From contig DPVW01000328.1 of the NCBI GenBank assembly GCA_003529325.1, forward strand, positions 511 through 12,634: a stretch of DNA of 12,124 nucleotides, read 5' to 3'. The stretch comes from Candidatus Latescibacterota bacterium. Lineage in GTDB: Bacteria > Latescibacterota > UBA2968 > UBA8231. This document shows, one piece after another, positions 1-7,062 of this stretch. Every line of letters begins with the position of its first letter. Positions within the stretch are counted from its first letter, which is position 1. The position numbers were made by a program, and so were the translations under genes. Under the pieces are notes generated by a model. It made no database searches, was not told where the DNA came from, and worked only from the letters and a program-made list of their open reading frames with translations.

Positions 1-259
1 CGAGTGCCTGAGAAGGATCCAAAGTTGGGTTGTTCGAGCAGATGGAGTCAATCCCTATCGCCGGCGGTCCTCGGGGCGCGCCGAGGCGATGCTTGCCAAG
101 CTGGTCCGGACTGACTTTGAAAGTTGGTTACTGAACCCGCCGTGTCAACTTGCTGGCCCACGCCGATCACGTGCCCGGCCTGGTGGCCAAAGCGAGGCGG
201 GATCAACCCGGCTCCGGACATCCGCGTCGTCGAGGACGCTCCCGCGGCCACCGTCGCGG
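1..259. other. Left flank without a supportable gene
   Basis: No frame on either strand in this stretch gives a protein I recognise. The open frames that cross it continue into the CBM9-like gene out of frame and have the arginine/alanine/proline-rich composition of GC-rich shadows. The one clear structure is a perfect 6-bp inverted repeat, CCTCGG at 69-74 and CCGAGG at 81-86, around a 6-base GC loop. It lies about 170 bp past the stop of the minus-strand CBM9-like gene and has no T-run on either side, so it is a poor intrinsic terminator. A small palindrome, ACTTT-G-AAAGT, sits at 114-124. The stretch could be a non-coding spacer or the decayed end of a neighbour. Confidence 0.5.
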
Positions 260-1030
260 CTAATCTGCCGTCGGCGTCTCCACCGTCTTCGTAGCGACCG
301 AATCGGCAGAGAAGTGCACGACGCCGAAGCGCTCGGGGACGTGGTACTTGGGTTGCGGTGTGCCCGTGTTCGACCACTGGCTGTACTGGGCATTCACCCT
401 GCCGCCGATGCGGTACAAGTTGAGGCGCCAGGTGTCTCCCGGCTTGGGAGGCACGTTCGGGGCCGTGTCGATGAAAGAACCGAAGGGAATGGCGATCTCG
501 GTGACAAAGCCGGTATCCTCATCGCTCTCATCGTTGAGGGTGCCGTCGATTTGCGTGGCCGTCGCCAGCTGTGAGGTATAGGCCCCGGTCGGCTCCGAGA
601 GCTGGAAGCGGTCGAGGATGGTGCCGAGGACGTTGACCTCGAAGTTGTAGTAGTGACGGATGTGGGTCGTGTCGGGCATGATGAAGACTTCGACGCAATC
701 GTCCTGGGATACTGCCGCATCGCGGTCCGTGTGGATGGCCGAGATGTGCCCGTCCTCGGCCACGAAGGAGATGTAGAGATTGACGTCGTCCCACAGCAGC
801 CGCGCTTCGGTCTGCTCCTTGTCTCCTGCTACCCACCAGGGAAACACGAAATCACCCACCGCAGCTGCTGCACCCCAGGAAGGTTCGTCGATCCGGCCAT
901 CGATCGCGATCGGCCCGGCGGCGCGCATGATGGTGTGTTCGGGCAGGTCCGCGGTTGGCGCGGTGGCGGAGACCACGGCGCGGGTCGCCAGCAAGGTTAC
1001 GACGATCAGGGTGTTCCGGCTGCCCCTCAT
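260..1030 (-). CDS. Secreted CBM9-like (carbohydrate-binding family 9 type) protein
   Basis: This 256-residue protein looks like a stand-alone, exported carbohydrate-binding module of the CBM9/DOMON-like beta-sandwich type. Residues 1-23 form a plausible signal peptide: Arg at 2 and 5, hydrophobic core at 8-20, cleavage near the VSA/ATA motif. Family signatures follow in order: IDGRIDEPSW (43-52), a bulky aromatic stretch FPWW (63-66), DDCVEVFIMPD (110-120), YYNFEVNVLGT (127-137), an AIPF strand (180-183), PGDTWRLNLYRI (197-208) and a closing FGVVHF (235-240). No catalytic domain is attached, so the role is probably binding sugar or glycan at the cell surface or in the periplasm. The start is decided by a strong GAGGAG seven bases before the ATG, and by overlap with the upstream gene's stop (ATGA at 1030-1027), which indicates translational coupling. 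Family assignment is confident; ligand unknown. Confidence 0.85.
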   Translation of the reverse strand: MRGSRNTLIVVTLLATRAVVSATAPTADLPEHTIMRAAGPIAIDGRIDEPSWGAAAAVGDFVFPWWVAGDKEQTEARLLWDDVNLYISFVAEDGHISAIHTDRDAAVSQDDCVEVFIMPDTTHIRHYYNFEVNVLGTILDRFQLSEPTGAYTSQLATATQIDGTLNDESDEDTGFVTEIAIPFGSFIDTAPNVPPKPGDTWRLNLYRIGGRVNAQYSQWSNTGTPQPKYHVPERFGVVHFSADSVATKTVETPTAD

Positions 1031-2490
1031 GTCACAGCTCCTCTAGTCTTTTGGCCGGCGTACAGGTCGTAATCGACGATGAGCTCGACGTCGTCGATGC
1101 TGATCTCCCCCTCGAGGCCCGCCGGTCTTTCCCGCAGAGCGAACTGTAGCGTATTGGGTCCCCTGACTGGACGCACGCTGTTCAACTCGAATTCCATCCA
1201 CACGCCGGTGAAGGCGTCGTGCCATCGCGGCTGGCGCCGGCAGGGCTCCGACTCGAGGGAGACGCCGTTGAGGCGGACTTCGAAGAGGTCGGCGGGCACG
1301 AGGTCGGCGACGTTGATCTTCAAGTGCATGCGACCGATGCGCTCGTTCTCGGGATCGTCGGAGATCGTGAACGAGATCTCGTGCGTCTTCTTTGGGTCTG
1401 CCTTGATGGCGACGGGCAGCTCGGCGTCGTAGACGAAGCGGTCCGGATTCTCAGCGCGCTGACGCAGGAAGTAGTGCTTGTTGCCCTCCCGGGTCAGATC
1501 CGGGTCGCCGAGCTCGGTGAGGATCCGCCGCTGGACGTCCTCCAGGGGCCAGTCCATGAACCAGGTGCACATGCCGTCGACGTCCGCCTGCCGGAAGTTG
1601 GCGGCCGCCGCCCTCATCTTCTCCGTCGACACGTGCTCGACGTTGGTGTTGGTGCGCCTGCCGTCGTGGTAGAAAGGCTGCAGCATTCCATACACGGACG
1701 TATCCTGCCGATGGGCCGCCTCGACGATCCAGCCGATCGGCATCTGGGAATCGAGGATGAAACATGAGTAGGACGAGGGAATGAGGAAATCGACGAGGCC
1801 TTCGTTGAGCCAGGTGTCGACGTCGAGGCCGGCCCGCTGGTTCAAGTCGCGGCTCGGGTACACGCGTGCCCCGAGCAGGCCCGGGTCGCCGGGCCGGCCC
1901 CTGACGGTGGCGGCGCAATCACGGACAAAGTCGGTCAGCACAGACGCCTGCTCGGGCGCTTCGTCGGGGTTGAGGCAATGCGCGCAGCCTCCGGGAGAGG
2001 CCGAGAAGTCCAGCTCCACCGCTTCTGTGTTGTAGCTGGTGGCCAGCTCCTCCACGACGGCGCGCTGGTGGTCGATCACTTCGGTATGGACGAACCCGCG
2101 GCCCCCGTTGCCGACACTGTGATCCGGGTCCATGCCTCCATACTCTCCCAGGCGCAGACTGGCAAAAAAGTCCATGCTCTTCTCATGTGCCCGGTCGATG
2201 AGGACCTGAAGGGGGTCGAGTCCACGGGAGATCAGGCTCTGCATGTTCTCCCAGCAACGCCACTCGTAGGCGTTCTGAAAGGGCTTGCGATCAGACCCCC
2301 ACTGGAGCCCGACTTTCGAGGGGTAGAACAGACCGTCCGCCCGCGAGAGGCCGTAGCTGAAGGTGTCGACCGACGTGCCAGCAACCTCGTCGATGGGCGC
2401 CCAGGCGTCCTCCATCCGCATCGGCGGATCGTATACGAACAGATAGTAATGACGGGCGTCGTTGAAGTAGATGGTGCGGCGTAGTCGCAT
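1027..2490 (-). CDS. Glycoside-hydrolase-like TIM-barrel protein with C-terminal beta domain (GHL paralog 1)
   Basis: The 487-residue product resembles family-10 glycosidase-like (GHL) TIM-barrel proteins found in Latescibacteria/Poribacteria-type genomes. Barrel-like features are FFASLRLGEYGG (108-119), a strand ending in VELD (158-161, candidate acidic catalytic pair E159/D161) and WLNEGLVDFLIPSS (227-240). After about residue 355 comes a beta-rich C-terminal domain ending in DDVELIVDY. It is a paralog of the gene at 9371-10957, sharing the N-A-Y segment, the EGLVD-LIPS motif, a PRW-D segment and the RERP/DVELIV tail. No signal peptide is visible, so it is probably cytoplasmic, unlike the exported CBM9-like protein it is coupled to. 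I chose the ATG at 2490 because AAAGGGTGG precedes it at normal spacing and the protein then begins near the paralog's start. A longer frame to 2739 reads as low-complexity Cys/Arg/Ser sequence. Residues 168-172 contain an unusual GCAHC next to the presumed active site. Substrate unknown. Confidence 0.8.
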   Translation of the reverse strand: MRLRRTIYFNDARHYYLFVYDPPMRMEDAWAPIDEVAGTSVDTFSYGLSRADGLFYPSKVGLQWGSDRKPFQNAYEWRCWENMQSLISRGLDPLQVLIDRAHEKSMDFFASLRLGEYGGMDPDHSVGNGGRGFVHTEVIDHQRAVVEELATSYNTEAVELDFSASPGGCAHCLNPDEAPEQASVLTDFVRDCAATVRGRPGDPGLLGARVYPSRDLNQRAGLDVDTWLNEGLVDFLIPSSYSCFILDSQMPIGWIVEAAHRQDTSVYGMLQPFYHDGRRTNTNVEHVSTEKMRAAAANFRQADVDGMCTWFMDWPLEDVQRRILTELGDPDLTREGNKHYFLRQRAENPDRFVYDAELPVAIKADPKKTHEISFTISDDPENERIGRMHLKINVADLVPADLFEVRLNGVSLESEPCRRQPRWHDAFTGVWMEFELNSVRPVRGPNTLQFALRERPAGLEGEISIDDVELIVDYDLYAGQKTRGAVT

Positions 2491-2781
2491 GGCGATCCAC
2501 CCTTTCTGATTTGACATGGGCAACGGTAGCAAACAAGGTAAGACTATTCGAGATGTCGACGAACACGCATCGGATGGATGGCCGTCAGGCGTCAGAGGAC
2601 GCGAGGTAGGGAATGATGGCGCAGCAGCAGCATGTGATCTGATCGAGCAGGGCTCGGAGGTCTGGAGCCAGTGGGGGAAATGACGCCCCAGAGCACACCG
2701 CCGGGTCCGTCGCGGTGAGCAGCACCAGCACATTGTCATCGATAGGCAAGCTCGGTCATACCACCAACCGTCTGATAGCCG
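2491..2781. promoter_or_regulatory. Divergent intergenic region between GHL paralog 1 and the transporter
   Basis: This 291-bp gap separates two divergent genes and should carry promoters for both. Toward the transporter, TTGTCA (2733-2738) is followed after 17 bp by TCATAC (2756-2761). The -35 is good but the -10 is poor, so this is only a weak candidate. If used, the transporter leader would be about 14 nt, with no Shine-Dalgarno visible before its ATG at 2782. On the minus strand I see no convincing sigma-70 promoter. A short inverted repeat TGGGG/CCCCA lies at 2672-2676 and 2686-2690. A plus-strand 55-codon frame (ATG at 2516, TGA at 2681) crosses the region, but its composition is unremarkable and it lacks a ribosome binding site, so I do not call it a gene. 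Confidence 0.4.
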
Positions 2782-5442
2782 ATGCCCCGGAATACCAGCG
2801 ATAAACGCAAGCGCCAGTATCAGGAGATCAACGAGTACCGCGATCTCCTACAAGCCCCAGACCGCTTCGAGTCCGGGTTCACGGCCAAGACGATCGTCGG
2901 CGTCCTCTTCATCGCCTTCATCATGACCCCCGGACAGATGTACTTGTCCCTGGTGACCGGGATCGGCATCGGCGAGGCGGCTCAGTGGGTGACCGTCATC
3001 CTCTTTCTGGAGATCGCCAAGCGTTCGTTCACGACGCTGCGCCGGCAGGAGATTTTCCTGCTCACCTACGTGGCCTCGCAGTTGATCGTGCGCGCGGAGA
3101 CGGGGACCTTCCTGCAACTGATCTGGCGCCAGTATTTCGTCGGCTCCCAGGAGGCGGTGCGCTTCGGGCTGCAGCAGAAACTCGTCGATCTGAAGTTCAT
3201 GGAGTATGGCTGGTTCTCTCCGTCGCCGGACTCCGAGGCGATCGTCGAGCGCACCTTCTTCCATGTCGACTGGGCGCTGCCGATCGGACTGTTGGTCATC
3301 GGCATCATCGTTTCGAGGATTGCCTGGTTCACTTCTGGGTACGTCCTGTTTCGCCTGGTGTCGGACCGCGAGCAGCTGCCGTTTCCGACCGCCCCGCAGT
3401 CAGCATTGGCGTCGATGGCCCTGGCAGAGGAGAGCGGGTCGGAGGAGCAGACGTGGAAATGGCCCTGCTTCCTCATCGGTGCCGCGATCGGCATGGTATT
3501 CGGTATGATCTACGTGGGGATCCCAGTCCTGACCGAGACGTTTGCGGGCAAGAAGGTGACGGTCCTGCCAATTCCCTTCGCCGACCTGACGCCGATGCTG
3601 GGGCGTTTCGTGGGGGCGACGCCGATTGCGATCAGCTTCTCTCTGGCCCCGATTTTTGCCGGTCTGCTGCTGCCGTTCTGGAGCGTCATGGGATCCTTCG
3701 CCGGGGTTCTCATGTTCATGACCACGTCGCCGCTGCTGCACCATTTCGGTTTCATGCCGCGGTGGGTGCCGGGCATGGGGGCCGTGCAGACGCAGATCGT
3801 GGCCGGGGTCGATTTCTGGCAACCCTTCGGGATGGGCATCACTCTGGCCGTTACCATCATCAGCATCACGCAGGTCATCCGGGCTGGACGGGAGCGTCGT
3901 GAAGACCGGGCCGGCGCCGAACACTCCGGGCCGGGTACGTGCAAACATCCCGACTGTCATCAAGATGCCCAGGTCCGCGGCTACTGTATCAAGCACCTCG
4001 GTCGCGGCGACTTCCCGCTGTGGATCTGCCTCACCCTGTTCTTTGTCGCGGCGGCCTATCCGATCGTGCTGGCCAAGACCCTGTTTCCCGTGCTCGTGAG
4101 CACGAGTCTGCTCTTCGTCATCCTCCTCCTGGCTTTCGTTTACGCGCCGATCATGTCCTTCGTGTCGGCGCGACTGGACGGATTGATAGGGCAGAACATC
4201 CAGGTCCCGCATCTGCACGAGGCGACCGTGTTCATGACCGGCTACCGAGGTGTGGAGATCTGGTTCGTGCCTCTGGCGGGCTCCGACTTCGGAGGCGGAG
4301 CAGAGACGTTCCGCATCATCGAGCTCACCGGAATGCGGTTCACGAGTCTGCTGAAAGCGGAACTCGTGATGATACCGATTGTCCTCGGCGCCAGCATGCT
4401 TTACTGGAGCTTCCTGTGGAAACTGGCTCCCATTCCATCCGATGCGTACCCCTACGTGCAGACATTCTGGCCGGCGCGCGCCTTTCAGGAGGCGGTGAGG
4501 TATTCGGCGACCCAGTACAGCGAGATCTGGCGTGCGGGCGAGGAGGTCGAAGGGGAAGTGGTCGCTCCCGGCGATGTGGTGTGGAGTCCAGCCAACCTGC
4601 GCGACAACGCTACGTATTACTGGCGGGTACGCGTTTCTGACGAGTTGGATGTAAGGAACCCCGATCTGCGCGAGTACGGACCGTGGTCGACGACCGGTCA
4701 TTTCTACACCGATTTCACCGGAGTAGGCGGCGCGCGCGCCCCGGCGATTAGCGTCGCGGCCGGTGATGAGGAAGACCGGGCAGTGCACCTGCCGATGGTC
4801 GAGTTGGCAGGGCCGGCGCCGGGAGCGACGGTGGGGACCCACGAGACCTACCTGCGGGTGAGAGTGCCTCCCGAATGGGACGAACGACTGGCAGTCGTGT
4901 TCGAGTTGGACACGGATCCCGACTTTGGCGGCGACTTCTTCCAGGGATCCACCGTCAGGCCCGTGTTCTTCGAGATCTACTGGAAGGACCTGCGCTATAC
5001 GGGTGACAACAAGGACGACGACCACGACGGTCGCATCGACGAGGAGTACCTGAATCAGAAGGATGACGACGGAGACGGCTACATCGATGAGGATCTGCGC
5101 CACCCGATACGGGGCGTGAAGTGGCCGATCATGGTACTGGGAGCGGTATTCGGACTCGGGTTCTACACGATCCTGGGCCTCTTCGGTATGCCCATGTTCT
5201 TCATATGGGGGTATATCCGCGCCGTGGCATCCTCGGGGGTAGCTACCTTCTTCACGTTGATCACGGAAGTGATCGGGGCACTGCTGGCGAAGTACTACTT
5301 CTGGCCGCGGTACGGCACCCAGCAGTGGCGTCAGTACGCCATGGTGCTGGCCGTTGGGTTTGGCGTTGGGATCTCCCTCGTCGGGATGGTCTGCGCCGCC
5401 GTGCTCATGGTTTCAAAGGGAGTATCACCGACGAGTTTCTGA
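2782..5442 (+). CDS. OPT-like (DUF6785/DUF6784-type) membrane transporter with large extracytoplasmic insertion
   Basis: This 886-residue polytopic membrane protein matches the DUF6785/DUF6784 group related to oligopeptide (OPT) transporters, whose substrate is undefined. The N-terminus carries the group-typical FTAKTIVGVLFIAFIM segment (33-48) and AKRSFTTLRRQEI (79-91). The C-terminus ends in the W-R-Y-A...GFG-G-S-G segment (849-867). I estimate 12-14 membrane segments, including about 164-195, 228-250, 278-312, 411-460, 527-547, 781-812 and 852-876. Two parts are unusual. A loop at 367-410 has C387, C392, C402 and H405, spaced like a zinc knuckle. A roughly 230-residue insertion (551-780) has a fibronectin-III-like portion (YYWRVRVSD at 612-620, then YGPWS), a second beta-rich portion (672-735) and two Asp-rich calcium-type loops (745-753 and 761-769). 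The start is the first ATG after an in-frame TAG at 2776; no Shine-Dalgarno is evident. Its position opposite the GHL/CBM9 genes suggests uptake of a substrate related to theirs, which is inference. Confidence 0.85.
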   Translation: MPRNTSDKRKRQYQEINEYRDLLQAPDRFESGFTAKTIVGVLFIAFIMTPGQMYLSLVTGIGIGEAAQWVTVILFLEIAKRSFTTLRRQEIFLLTYVASQLIVRAETGTFLQLIWRQYFVGSQEAVRFGLQQKLVDLKFMEYGWFSPSPDSEAIVERTFFHVDWALPIGLLVIGIIVSRIAWFTSGYVLFRLVSDREQLPFPTAPQSALASMALAEESGSEEQTWKWPCFLIGAAIGMVFGMIYVGIPVLTETFAGKKVTVLPIPFADLTPMLGRFVGATPIAISFSLAPIFAGLLLPFWSVMGSFAGVLMFMTTSPLLHHFGFMPRWVPGMGAVQTQIVAGVDFWQPFGMGITLAVTIISITQVIRAGRERREDRAGAEHSGPGTCKHPDCHQDAQVRGYCIKHLGRGDFPLWICLTLFFVAAAYPIVLAKTLFPVLVSTSLLFVILLLAFVYAPIMSFVSARLDGLIGQNIQVPHLHEATVFMTGYRGVEIWFVPLAGSDFGGGAETFRIIELTGMRFTSLLKAELVMIPIVLGASMLYWSFLWKLAPIPSDAYPYVQTFWPARAFQEAVRYSATQYSEIWRAGEEVEGEVVAPGDVVWSPANLRDNATYYWRVRVSDELDVRNPDLREYGPWSTTGHFYTDFTGVGGARAPAISVAAGDEEDRAVHLPMVELAGPAPGATVGTHETYLRVRVPPEWDERLAVVFELDTDPDFGGDFFQGSTVRPVFFEIYWKDLRYTGDNKDDDHDGRIDEEYLNQKDDDGDGYIDEDLRHPIRGVKWPIMVLGAVFGLGFYTILGLFGMPMFFIWGYIRAVASSGVATFFTLITEVIGALLAKYYFWPRYGTQQWRQYAMVLAVGFGVGISLVGMVCAAVLMVSKGVSPTSF

Positions 5443-5467
5443 CATCGTCCACGTCCGGGACCGCAGG

Positions 5468-5569
5468 ATGCACGTCCGTTTCGTCGACGTGACCAGCGAG
5501 AGACCGACGCTGAGATGGGAAAATCCGAAGTGGCACGAGATGAGAGCGGAGAGAATGGCCAGGGAGTGA
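5468..5569 (+). CDS. Possible 33-residue small protein downstream of the transporter
   Basis: An ATG at 5468 opens a 33-codon frame ending in TGA at 5567-5569, 25 bp past the transporter stop and on the same strand. The product is charged and Trp/Arg/Glu-rich (it contains RWENPKWHEMRAERM), is not membrane-like, and has no recognised domain. Only a weak AGG precedes the ATG. The frame stays open upstream into the transporter's end, so it may be a shadow. A second small frame (5515-5682, 55 codons) overlaps it in another phase and is no better supported. The rest of 5443-5690 shows nothing else. I keep this entry as a doubtful gene. Confidence 0.2.
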   Translation: MHVRFVDVTSERPTLRWENPKWHEMRAERMARE

Positions 5570-5690
5570 TCGCCCATCATTACTACGTCAAGAGGCAGAA
5601 CGCAGAACAGATCAAGGATGGAACAACGGACAACGACAGTGACCAAATCTCCAACAGGCACGCAAGCGCCAGCCCCTTATAGAGAGCCAG

Positions 5691-6136
5691 GTGGAGACCT
5701 ACAAGCGCGATGGTTTCCTCATCATTGAGGACGTGCTGCACGGGGATGAGCTGTCTCGCGCTCAGGCCGCCTTCGATCGGGCCCAGGCCGTTACCCGCCT
5801 CGACTGGGAAGCGGGCAGAGCCAGGGGCAGAGGCGTGTCGGAAAACGGTGAGTATTACGCCTCCGGCACCTTCCACGGCAGGAAGTACGGTTTCTGGGGC
5901 GGCCACTCAACACCAAGGTCCTCGTCTACCTGACCGATGTCGGACCGGATGACGGCTGCACGGCGTGCGTACCCGGCTCGCATCTGTGGGATCACGAGCC
6001 CGACCACCTGGTCTACAAGGGCATGGGTGGCGGAGACAGCCAGGCGATGAAGGTCCGCGACCAGCGTGACATGCCGGGCATGGTTGTCGCCGAGGTGAAG
6101 GCTGGCAGCGCCTTTCTGTTCAACACGATCTGGTGA
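5691..6136 (+). pseudogene. Phytanoyl-CoA dioxygenase (PhyH) family pseudogene, deleted and frame-broken
   Basis: PhyH proteins are Fe(II)/2-oxoglutarate-dependent oxygenases of about 250-300 residues. Here only two pieces remain. The first, from a GTG at 5691, has the N-terminal signature ETYKRDGFLIIEDVL, then YYASGTFHGRKYG, and runs into a stop near 5933. The second lies in another phase (about 5891-6136) and contains LNTKVLVYLTDVGPDDG, a VPGSH motif and AGSAFLFNTIW, then TGA. The join near 5886-5897 skips the middle of the family, where the HxD iron-binding motif normally sits. The 3' end stops before the distal His/Arg region. Family-like residues (LIESQ) also continue upstream of the GTG without any ATG before a TGA at 5640, suggesting the native start was lost. 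The sequence cannot encode an active enzyme as written. Family recognition is firm; true decay versus misassembly is open. Confidence 0.8.
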
Positions 6137-6177
6137 TCGCCTAGGCGCCAGAGACCGGCCTTTCAGCCGGCCAGCTT
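6137..6177. terminator. Short hairpin between convergent genes
   Basis: The 41-bp gap between the PhyH remnant and the convergent metallophosphoesterase contains an inverted repeat, CCGGC at 6155-6159 and GCCGG at 6166-6170, around a 6-base loop. Its position between two converging 3' ends fits a bidirectional terminator. The stem is only 5 bp and neither side has a T-run, so the call is weak. Confidence 0.25.
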
Positions 6178-7062
6178 TCACAGCGGCCTGAACTCGACCA
6201 GGCGGCGCCCACCCTCGTAGCCCGGGGCACCCACATACTGCACGGCGCGGGTGTTGATGGCATCGGCATGGGCGAAGTGCACGTGTCCGCAGAACGTGGC
6301 TACCACATTCTGGGCAGTCGTGACCGCCTCTACGAACTCGAGCGTCTCAAGGGTATCCTCGCTGACCTGCCAGGCAGTCCGGCTCTGAGACGACCAGTCA
6401 GGGTCACCCATCATCGGTGGCGATCCCAGCTTTTCGATGACCGCGTCGCGCAGCGTTGGCAGGCTCAGGGGCCAGTGGAACAGCAGGACCGTCGGTTGGT
6501 CCTCCTGCAGTTGCGCCTTGACGAAGTCGACCTGCTTGCGCGACAGCTGCGGAACGGAATTGTCGACACTGACGAAACGAATCCCGCCGATATCCCGGGC
6601 GCTGCAGTCCGGATCGCCGTTGTGCAGCGGCTGCAGCGCCGCCAGTCTCGTCAGCCGTATCTCGGCGTTAACCGGCTCGTCGGTATAGTGCACGTCGTGA
6701 TTGCCGCTCGTGTAGATGGCCGGCACACCCAGCTCTGCGATCTGCTCGACGATGAACTCGACGGAGGCTGGTGACGGGAAGTGGATGATGTCACCGGTCA
6801 GCGCCAGCAGGTCCAGGTTCTCTGTCGCTGCCTGTGCCATCGACTGCCGGAAGGGCTTCTCAGGATCTGGTTCCGTGCCCCTCTCTCGATGGTGCTCTTC
6901 GATGCGCTTGGTGTACTCGACGCAGGCCTGGAATTTCTCTCCATCGCGCTCGTCGAAGAAGCGCAGATGGGTATCCGTGAGGTGCAGCATCCGCACCGGC
7001 CTGGCCAGGCCTTCCATCCGAATCACCGCGCTGTCGTCGGTGAAGCTGTGGGTAACCTTCAT
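6178..7062 (-). CDS. Calcineurin-like metallophosphoesterase (class III phosphodiesterase type)
   Basis: This 294-residue protein has the full two-metal phosphoesterase motif set: D30-x-H32 in LTDTH, G90-D91 in LTGDIIH, G-N121-H122-D123 in SGNHD, H196 in LLFHWP, and G-H260-V-H262. Spacing and the GNHD/GHVH pattern place it near CpdA/GpdQ-like phosphodiesterases, which hydrolyse phosphodiesters such as cyclic nucleotides or glycerophosphodiesters. The actual substrate is unknown. No signal peptide is present, so it should be cytoplasmic. I chose the ATG at 7062 because it overlaps the TGA of the upstream regulator as ATGA (7062-7059), the usual arrangement for translational coupling. An in-frame ATG at 7086 would add eight residues within the regulator's coding region. 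All metal ligands are intact, so it should be active even though its coupled partner appears frame-broken. Confidence 0.88.
   Translation of the reverse strand: MKVTHSFTDDSAVIRMEGLARPVRMLHLTDTHLRFFDERDGEKFQACVEYTKRIEEHHRERGTEPDPEKPFRQSMAQAATENLDLLALTGDIIHFPSPASVEFIVEQIAELGVPAIYTSGNHDVHYTDEPVNAEIRLTRLAALQPLHNGDPDCSARDIGGIRFVSVDNSVPQLSRKQVDFVKAQLQEDQPTVLLFHWPLSLPTLRDAVIEKLGSPPMMGDPDWSSQSRTAWQVSEDTLETLEFVEAVTTAQNVVATFCGHVHFAHADAINTRAVQYVGAPGYEGGRRLVEFRPL

Noticed and set aside
21-32. Shared GTTGGGTTG words near both ends of the window (around 23 and 11869)
   Set aside because: The match is only nine bases and the flanks do not align, so there is no support for an element repeat.
89-574. 161-codon plus-strand frame at the left edge
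   Set aside because: It runs antisense across the CBM9-like gene and has shadow-like composition with no recognisable motif.
901-912. 12-bp palindrome CGATCGCGATCG
   Set aside because: It is a single occurrence within codons for the conserved IDG motif of the CBM9-like protein, so probably coincidental.
2516-2683. 55-codon plus-strand small ORF in the divergent intergenic region
   Set aside because: It has no ribosome binding site or recognised similarity, and it overlaps the expected promoter of the divergent gene.
2491-2739. N-terminal extension of GHL paralog 1 by up to 83 residues
   Set aside because: The added sequence is Cys/Arg/Ser-rich and unlike the paralog. The ATG at 2490 has its own ribosome binding site.
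5014-5090. Canonical EF-hand pair in the transporter
   Set aside because: The D-x-D-x-D-G pattern is present, but the first loop has Tyr instead of the position-12 Glu/Asp and no flanking EF helices are evident. Thrombospondin-3/dockerin-like loops fit better.
3400-5103. 567-codon open frame on the minus strand inside the transporter gene
   Set aside because: It is antisense to a clearly recognised membrane protein and is rich in Arg, His, Gln and Asp without domain motifs, as expected from a GC-rich shadow frame.
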